NCBI RefSeq assembly: GCF_003100395.1
Contig: NZ_CP029211.1
Location: forward strand, 1 to 64,000
Length of the DNA: 64,000 bases
DNA from: Aquabacterium olei
GTDB taxonomy: Bacteria; Pseudomonadota; Gammaproteobacteria; Burkholderiales; Burkholderiaceae_C
Reading direction: 5' to 3'
The notes beneath the pieces are model-generated. The model did no database searches, had not been told where the DNA came from, and worked only from the letters and a program-made list of their open reading frames with translations. This document shows positions 59,009 to 64,000 of this stretch, piece by piece. The first letter of the stretch is position 1; every line of letters begins with the position of its first letter. The position numbers and the translations under genes are program-made.

Positions 59009-62000
59009 TCAGGCTTGCGATGCGTTCATGTTTGAGAGGACGTCCCGCACGATGGTGAGCGCCTTGCCATAGTCAAAGCGCGCCATCGCGTCTCCCAGCG
59101 CCGCCGTGTCGCGCTTGAAGTGAATCGTCAACTGGGGTGCGAGACGTTCCCACGCATCGGCCGCATCCATGTCGCCCACCGCCAGCAGATCTGCCAGGCT
59201 TTGCAGGTCGTTCCGCAATTCGTGGGGGGCGAGGCTGGCTTGCATCGCTGGCAAGTCTGCATCCGGTGCAGGAACGCACGCGAACGCCTGCCGGGCGTCC
59301 GAGAGGGCGGCCCTGAGGCGTTGCATCGCCGGGTGATGAGCGACCGAGCCCACGTCATGCTCTGGCTGCAGCAACAACTCGATTTCTTGTGCCGCCAGCC
59401 CGATGGCATCGAGGCCGAACATGAGCGCCACGCCGCGCAAGGTGTGCGCTCGCCGCCTTGCACCGGTGCGGTCACCGGTTTCTGTTTCAAGGCAGATCTG
59501 GGTCGGATCGTCGCCGTGCTCGTCAAAGAATCGGCGCAGTCGATCGTGGAGCTGCTGCACAGAACCACCCGTGTGGCGCAATGCTTCGGCGATAGACAGG
59601 CCCGGAACACCCGCGAGTGCGGCGAGCGTCGCCGTGGGCAGTGGCACGGGTGCCTCTGCCGAGCAGGCCGGATCTCCCAGGGTACCCAGCCAGCGCGTGA
59701 GCACCGCGCGCAGGGCGGCGGGGTCCACGGGTTTGGCCAGGTGGTCGTTCATGCCGGCGGCCAGTGCGTTGGCCCGGTCTTCGGTGAAGGCGTTGGCGGT
59801 CACGGCCACGATGGGCGTGGTGCCGAAGGCGGGCAACTGCCGCAGGGCCCGAGCGGCCTGCAAGCCGTCCATGCGGGGCATCTGCAGGTCCATGAGGATC
59901 AGGTCATAGTGCGCCTGGCTTGCGGCTTCGAGGGCGGCCACGCCGTCGGGTACGCTGTCCACGGTCAGGCCCAGGCGCTCGAGCAATTCACCGAGCACCT
60001 CGCGGTTCAGCGCGTTGTCCTCGGCCAGCAGCACGCGTTGTCCCGGCTTCAGGCGGGTGGGCGCATCGCCCGCTTGCATGGGCGCCGGCAGATGCTGGAC
60101 GCTGGTCAGGGCAGTGCGCGCCAGCACGCTCACCACAGCCGATGGCAGGACCGGCTTGGCGATGAATCCATCGATGCCGGCTGCGGGGTCGGCATGTTCC
60201 GGGCTGCCGCTGCTGCCACTGAAGAGGATGCCCACGGGGTGGCCGGGCAGGGGCAGGTGTCGCAGTCGCCGCAACGCTTCGGCACCGGTCATGCCGGGCA
60301 TGTTCCAGTCTGCGAACACGTGCGTGTACGGCGCACCCGCCTGGGCCGCCGCGGTCACGCGTGACAGCCCTTCTTCGCCATTCACGCAGGTGTCCACGCG
60401 GGCGGCGCCCAGCTGCGTGAGCACGACCTGGATCGCTTCGCGTGCCTCTTCCATGTCGTCCATGACCAGCACGCGGGCGTCGGGTGCGAAGCCGTGAAGC
60501 ACAGGCGGCGCGTGCGCAGCGAGCGTGAAGGGCAGTTCGACCCAGAAGGTGCTGCCCTGCCCTGCCGCGCTGTGCACGCCCACCGTGCCACCCAACAGAT
60601 CTGCCAGACGGCCGCAGATCGCCAGGCCGAGGCCCGTGCCGCCGTACAGGCGGGTGGTGGAATCGTCGGCCTGCTGAAAGGCGGTGAACAGGCGGGTCTG
60701 TTGCTCGGGACTGATGCCGATGCCTGTGTCTGCGATCTCGAAGCGCAACCATTGCCTGTCTTCTTCGTGCCGCGAAGTCCGCACGCGCAGCCGCACATGA
60801 CCGCGCTCGGTGAACTTCACCGCATTGCTGAGAAAGTTCAGCAGGATCTGCCCCAGGCGCACAGGGTCGCCGTGGAGGGCGGTGGGCACATGGTCGAGGT
60901 CGGAGACCAGCTCGAGGTCCTTGGCTTCGGCCTTCTCGGCCACCAGCGAGAAGGCCTGCGAGATGACCTGCTCAAGGTTGAAGTCGGTGGGGTCGACAGA
61001 GAACTTGCCCGCCTCGATCTTCGAGAAATCCAGGATGTCGTTGATGACGGCCAGCAGGTGCATGGCCGCACCGGTGATCTTGTCCACGCGCTCTTGCTGG
61101 CGCGGGTTCAGCGCCTCGCCCTTGAGCAGATGCGCCATGCCGACGATGGCGTTCATCGGGGTGCGGATCTCATGGCTCATGTTGGCCAGGAAGGCGCTCT
61201 TGGCCCGGCTGGCACTCTCGGCCATGTCGCGCGCCACGATCAGGTCCTGCTGCGTCCGCTCGAGATCGCGCGTGCGCTCGGCCACCAGCGATTCCAGGTG
61301 CTTGCGATAGCGGTCCAGTTCGAACTCGGCGCGCTTGCGCTCCGTCATGTCCAGCCAGATCGCGCTGATGCAGTCCCGCCCTGGCAGGGCCAGCGGCTTC
61401 ATGGAGACCCAGTAGTCGCGCAGCTCACCGGCCTTGGTGCGGCTGGTCGCTTCGAATTCGACGCCGCCTTCCGAGAAGACCTGCTCCACCAGTCCGTCGA
61501 GTTGCTCCGGTTTGCCGAACGCCAGGTCGTGCAGCGTGTGGGAGGCGAACTCGTCGGCGTCGTATCCCAGTGAGCGGTAAGCGGCCTCATTGAAGCGCAG
61601 CATGCCCAGCGTGTCGCGGGCGATCAGCGCAATGCCGGCGGGGGCTTGTTGCACGATGGTGGCGAACAGCTGCTCGCGCTCCTGCAAGGCGATCTGCGCT
61701 GCATCCCGCTCGCGCTGCACCTGTTGCAAGGTGAGCACCGACTGGGCCAGGGTCGACGTCAGGGGGTTCTGCGCCCGCGCGATCTCGCGGACGGCGGCGA
61801 ATTCATCATGGTCCTCGCCGGCATGCTGGCCTTTGGCCAGCCGCCCCACGGCACGATCCAGCACCTCCAGACGCCGGGCCAGCACAACTGCGGCCACGGC
61901 CCACAGGGCGGCAGCCACCAGCAGTCCGATTCCGCTGATCTGCGTGGAATGGGTGCTGTAGCGTTCCACCTCGGCCTCGGTCGCTTGCAGGTGGGCCACA

Positions 62001-62533
62001 CCCTCTTTCGACATGGCCTCGTTGAAACGCTGTAACTGCAGGGCATACCGCAGAGAGGTGTTGCGGCTCGCCAGCAGCGCCTGGTTCACCACGTCGAGTG
62101 GCTGTGCCATCAGGGCATCGGACGTGGCCAGAAAGCGCTGAAGATCGTCCATGAGCACCAGGGCCTCTTCCAGCGCCTGGCGACGCTCCGCGTCCTTTTC
62201 CCGTGCCAGCAGTTCCTGCAGCCGCTTGTTCTGCAAGGCCAGCCGCGCCTCCTGAATGCGTCGGAATGCGGGCCAATCTTCGGCTTGACGCAGCCCCTCC
62301 CTGCGGGCGTTGATCTCCAGGGCAATCGTCTGGATGAGCTCAAGCGTCTCGGACGAGACCGCGTTGGCTTCGAAGGCTGCGCGGATCGTGGCCACATGCT
62401 GGGCAGAGGCCGTCTGGTAGCCAGTGATGGCGACCTGATGGGAGTAGTAGTTCATGGCCGAGGCCAGGCCCAGCGTCAGCATCACGGGCCCGATCAACAG
62501 GGCGAGCAGCCTCCAGCGGCGGGGAATGTGCAA
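59009..62533 (-). CDS. Hybrid sensor histidine kinase with two receiver domains and HPt
   Basis: This 1174-residue membrane kinase has a first helix about 7-28, a periplasmic helical sensor about 30-195, and a second helix about 198-220. A PAS domain follows about 290-410 ([21 protein letters not shown]). The H-box [22 protein letters not shown] is near 450, the HATPase domain about 560-670, receivers near 686-800 (Asp in [11 protein letters not shown]) and 825-945 (Asp in [13 protein letters not shown]), and an HPt near 970-1070 ([12 protein letters not shown]). The TTG start at 62533 has GGAGAG 4-5 nt upstream and lies 11 bp after the HD-GYP gene, so both are co-transcribed and probably form one phosphorelay. 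Confidence 0.92.
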   Translation of the reverse strand: MHIPRRWRLLALLIGPVMLTLGLASAMNYYSHQVAITGYQTASAQHVATIRAAFEANAVSSETLELIQTIALEINARREGLRQAEDWPAFRRIQEARLALQNKRLQELLAREKDAERRQALEEALVLMDDLQRFLATSDALMAQPLDVVNQALLASRNTSLRYALQLQRFNEAMSKEGVAHLQATEAEVERYSTHSTQISGIGLLVAAALWAVAAVVLARRLEVLDRAVGRLAKGQHAGEDHDEFAAVREIARAQNPLTSTLAQSVLTLQQVQRERDAAQIALQEREQLFATIVQQAPAGIALIARDTLGMLRFNEAAYRSLGYDADEFASHTLHDLAFGKPEQLDGLVEQVFSEGGVEFEATSRTKAGELRDYWVSMKPLALPGRDCISAIWLDMTERKRAEFELDRYRKHLESLVAERTRDLERTQQDLIVARDMAESASRAKSAFLANMSHEIRTPMNAIVGMAHLLKGEALNPRQQERVDKITGAAMHLLAVINDILDFSKIEAGKFSVDPTDFNLEQVISQAFSLVAEKAEAKDLELVSDLDHVPTALHGDPVRLGQILLNFLSNAVKFTERGHVRLRVRTSRHEEDRQWLRFEIADTGIGISPEQQTRLFTAFQQADDSTTRLYGGTGLGLAICGRLADLLGGTVGVHSAAGQGSTFWVELPFTLAAHAPPVLHGFAPDARVLVMDDMEEAREAIQVVLTQLGAARVDTCVNGEEGLSRVTAAAQAGAPYTHVFADWNMPGMTGAEALRRLRHLPLPGHPVGILFSGSSGSPEHADPAAGIDGFIAKPVLPSAVVSVLARTALTSVQHLPAPMQAGDAPTRLKPGQRVLLAEDNALNREVLGELLERLGLTVDSVPDGVAALEAASQAHYDLILMDLQMPRMDGLQAARALRQLPAFGTTPIVAVTANAFTEDRANALAAGMNDHLAKPVDPAALRAVLTRWLGTLGDPACSAEAPVPLPTATLAALAGVPGLSIAEALRHTGGSVQQLHDRLRRFFDEHGDDPTQICLETETGDRTGARRRAHTLRGVALMFGLDAIGLAAQEIELLLQPEHDVGSVAHHPAMQRLRAALSDARQAFACVPAPDADLPAMQASLAPHELRNDLQSLADLLAVGDMDAADAWERLAPQLTIHFKRDTAALGDAMARFDYGKALTIVRDVLSNMNASQA

Positions 62534-62544
62534 GCGTCTCTCCG

Positions 62545-63699
62545 TCAGGCGGCTGCAGGGTGCTCGTCGTCGGCGAAGTGACGCGCGACCTCGGCAAACT
62601 GGTCGACCAGTTCAACAAAGGCATCCACCACATCGGGATCGAAGTGTCGCCCCCGTTCGTCGCGGATCATGGCCACGGCCCGCGCCAGCGGCATGGGCTC
62701 CTTGTACGGGCGGCGCGAGATCAGGGCATCGAACACATCGGCCAGCGCCATCAGCCGGCCGGGCAGCGGAATCTCATCGCCCCGCAGGCCCTTGGGGTAG
62801 CCGCTGCCGTCCCACCGCTCGTGGTGGCTTTCGGCCATCTGCGCGGCGGTTTCCAGGAAGGCAAAGGGCTCCCCTGGCGCGTCGGGGCGGGCAAAGCGCA
62901 CGCGGCCCACGGCCTCGCGCAACGCTTCGGCGCCCAGCGCCGCATGGGTCTTCATCACCGTCCATTCTTCCGGCGTGAGCTTGCCCGGCTTGAGCAGGAT
63001 GTGGTCGGGGATGCCGACCTTGCCGATGTCGTGCAGCGGCGCACATTGGGCAATGCGATCGCGCAGCGCGGCATCCTCCAAGGCCTCGGCAAACCGCGGC
63101 TTCTGCTTGAGTCGTTCCAACAGCAGCGTGATGTAGGCCTGCGTGCGGCGCAGGTGGTTGCCGGTTTCGTTGTCTCGTTTCTCGGCCAGCGTGGCCAGCG
63201 CCATCAGGGTCACTTCTTTGACCCGCTCGTTCTCGGCCGTGCGACGGCGCACTTCGGCATCCAGAAAGGCGTTCTGGTCCGCCAGCCGATCGCGGGCGCG
63301 CTTGAGTTCAAGATGCGAGCGGACGCGCGCCAGCAGCAACGCGGGCTTGTAGGGCTTCGTCACGTAGTCCACGGCCCCGAGGCTCAGCCCCATCTCCTCT
63401 TCTTCGGCGGCGTCCAGCGCCGTCACAAAGATGACCGGGATGTCCTGCGTGCGGGGTGATTGCTTGAGTGCACGCAGCACCGAGTAGCCGTCCATGCCGG
63501 GCATCATGATGTCGAGCAGGATGAGCGCCGGCACCGGGTCCAGATCGGCCACTTCCAGCGCCCGCGCGCCGCTGTTGGCCACCCGGACGCTGTAGGCGGG
63601 GCGCAGCAGGTCGCCCAGGACACGAAGGTTTTCATGCGCGTCGTCGACGATGAGGATGCATGGACGAGGTTCGTCCGCCCCGGCTTCGGTGTTCGTCAT
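62545..63699 (-). CDS. HD-GYP domain response regulator (RpfG-like c-di-GMP phosphodiesterase)
   Basis: This 384-residue protein has a REC domain ([14 protein letters not shown]; Asp in [13 protein letters not shown]; Lys in VTKPYKPA), a coiled linker, and an HD-GYP domain with [13 protein letters not shown] and [14 protein letters not shown], all key residues present. It should hydrolyse cyclic di-GMP when phosphorylated by the downstream kinase. Start 63699 has GGAGGG upstream. Confidence 0.93.
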   Translation of the reverse strand: MTNTEAGADEPRPCILIVDDAHENLRVLGDLLRPAYSVRVANSGARALEVADLDPVPALILLDIMMPGMDGYSVLRALKQSPRTQDIPVIFVTALDAAEEEEMGLSLGAVDYVTKPYKPALLLARVRSHLELKRARDRLADQNAFLDAEVRRRTAENERVKEVTLMALATLAEKRDNETGNHLRRTQAYITLLLERLKQKPRFAEALEDAALRDRIAQCAPLHDIGKVGIPDHILLKPGKLTPEEWTVMKTHAALGAEALREAVGRVRFARPDAPGEPFAFLETAAQMAESHHERWDGSGYPKGLRGDEIPLPGRLMALADVFDALISRRPYKEPMPLARAVAMIRDERGRHFDPDVVDAFVELVDQFAEVARHFADDEHPAAA

Positions 63700-63817
63700 C
63701 GACCCTCCGTGACCAGCATGGTCCGCGCCCTCCGGTGATGACAGCACAGAGAGCTCGACAGTTGTGTACGGAGGTTAACCGATAAGTAACAAATTGCGAA
63801 CGCGGCGTTTCCCGGTG

Positions 63818-64000
63818 TCAGAAGGTGATGCGGACCGACGCGGCGCTTCTGTTTGCCTCACCGTGGTAGACCGCTTCGATGTTGTTGCCGTCCGGGTCCA
63901 GCACGAAGGCGGCGTAGTAGCCGGGGTGGTAGGGGCGCTCTCCGGGGGCGCCGTTGTCGCGGCCGCCATGCGCCAGTGCCGCCGCGTGGAACGCCTGCAC
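63818..64000 (-). CDS. VOC family protein, 5' end beyond the window
   Basis: The last 60 codons are present: FHAAALAHGGRDNGAPGERPYHPGYYAAFVLDPDGNNIEAVYH, the typical C-terminal half of a glyoxalase-fold protein with metal-site Glu in NNIEAVYH. The start lies outside. Confidence 0.85.
   Translation of the reverse strand: MQAFHAAALAHGGRDNGAPGERPYHPGYYAAFVLDPDGNNIEAVYHGEANRSAASVRITF

Noticed and set aside
59009..62533. Start of the hybrid kinase at a later ATG
   Set aside because: The TTG at 62533 has a good ribosome-binding site and keeps the first membrane helix, which later ATGs would remove.

Overview
The window is high-GC chromosomal DNA of a betaproteobacterium, most likely order Burkholderiales. 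The basis is the strong G/C third-position bias, a PEP-CTERM protein, and the DUF3348/DUF802/OmpA/DUF2894 gene set that is typical of that order. No rRNA, tRNA or CRISPR array was seen. The block at about 51.3-55.1 kb is clearly more AT-rich than the rest and looks acquired.

1-12.9 kb is a methylated-amine catabolic locus. A trimethylamine monooxygenase (tmm) and a TMAO demethylase (tdm) run leftwards, followed by formyl-THF deformylase (purU), a TorF-type porin and an ammonium transporter (amtB). Facing them, rightwards, are a GcvT-like protein, the three components of a dimethylamine monooxygenase (DmmA-like zinc ribbon, flavin/2Fe-2S reductase, DUF3445 haem oxygenase) and a sigma-54 activator. 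Together they would take TMA to TMAO, DMA and MMA, with formaldehyde carried on tetrahydrofolate. The reductase gene is frameshifted as sequenced.

13-30 kb is mixed chromosome: a PAS-PAS protein with a degenerate GGDEF domain, a NarX/NarL-like two-component pair, an SMR exporter, a complete gene set for GDP-D-glycero-D-manno-heptose (hddA, gmhA, hddC, gmhB), MipA/OmpV, a hemerythrin, MarR plus hydrolase, MerR plus a VIT-VWA protein, and an orphan hsdM followed by an AbiE-like HTH/nucleotidyltransferase pair whose downstream gene is cut by an IS3-family element.

30.7-57.1 kb holds a split integron. An intact integron integrase (intI) with a LexA box and an attI-like core lies at 30.76-31.92 kb, next to IS3 copy 1. 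The cassettes, with attC sites of one sequence family, lie 18 kb away at 49.9-57.1 kb, next to an inverted IS3 copy 2. Inverting the 17.8 kb between the IS copies rebuilds the normal order intI-attI-cassettes, so an IS-mediated inversion is the simplest explanation. Two IS110/IS1111-type elements sit at the same place in two attC sites. The 17.8 kb segment carries nhaA, TetR/SMR, DUF4142, PEP-CTERM, a four-gene MotA/MotB-like motor operon of unknown function, a molybdenum hydroxylase operon with its maturation genes and AraC regulator, and gdhA.

57.1-64 kb returns to ordinary chromosome: VOC proteins, an SDR, a large hybrid histidine kinase and an HD-GYP response regulator, which probably form one phosphorelay.
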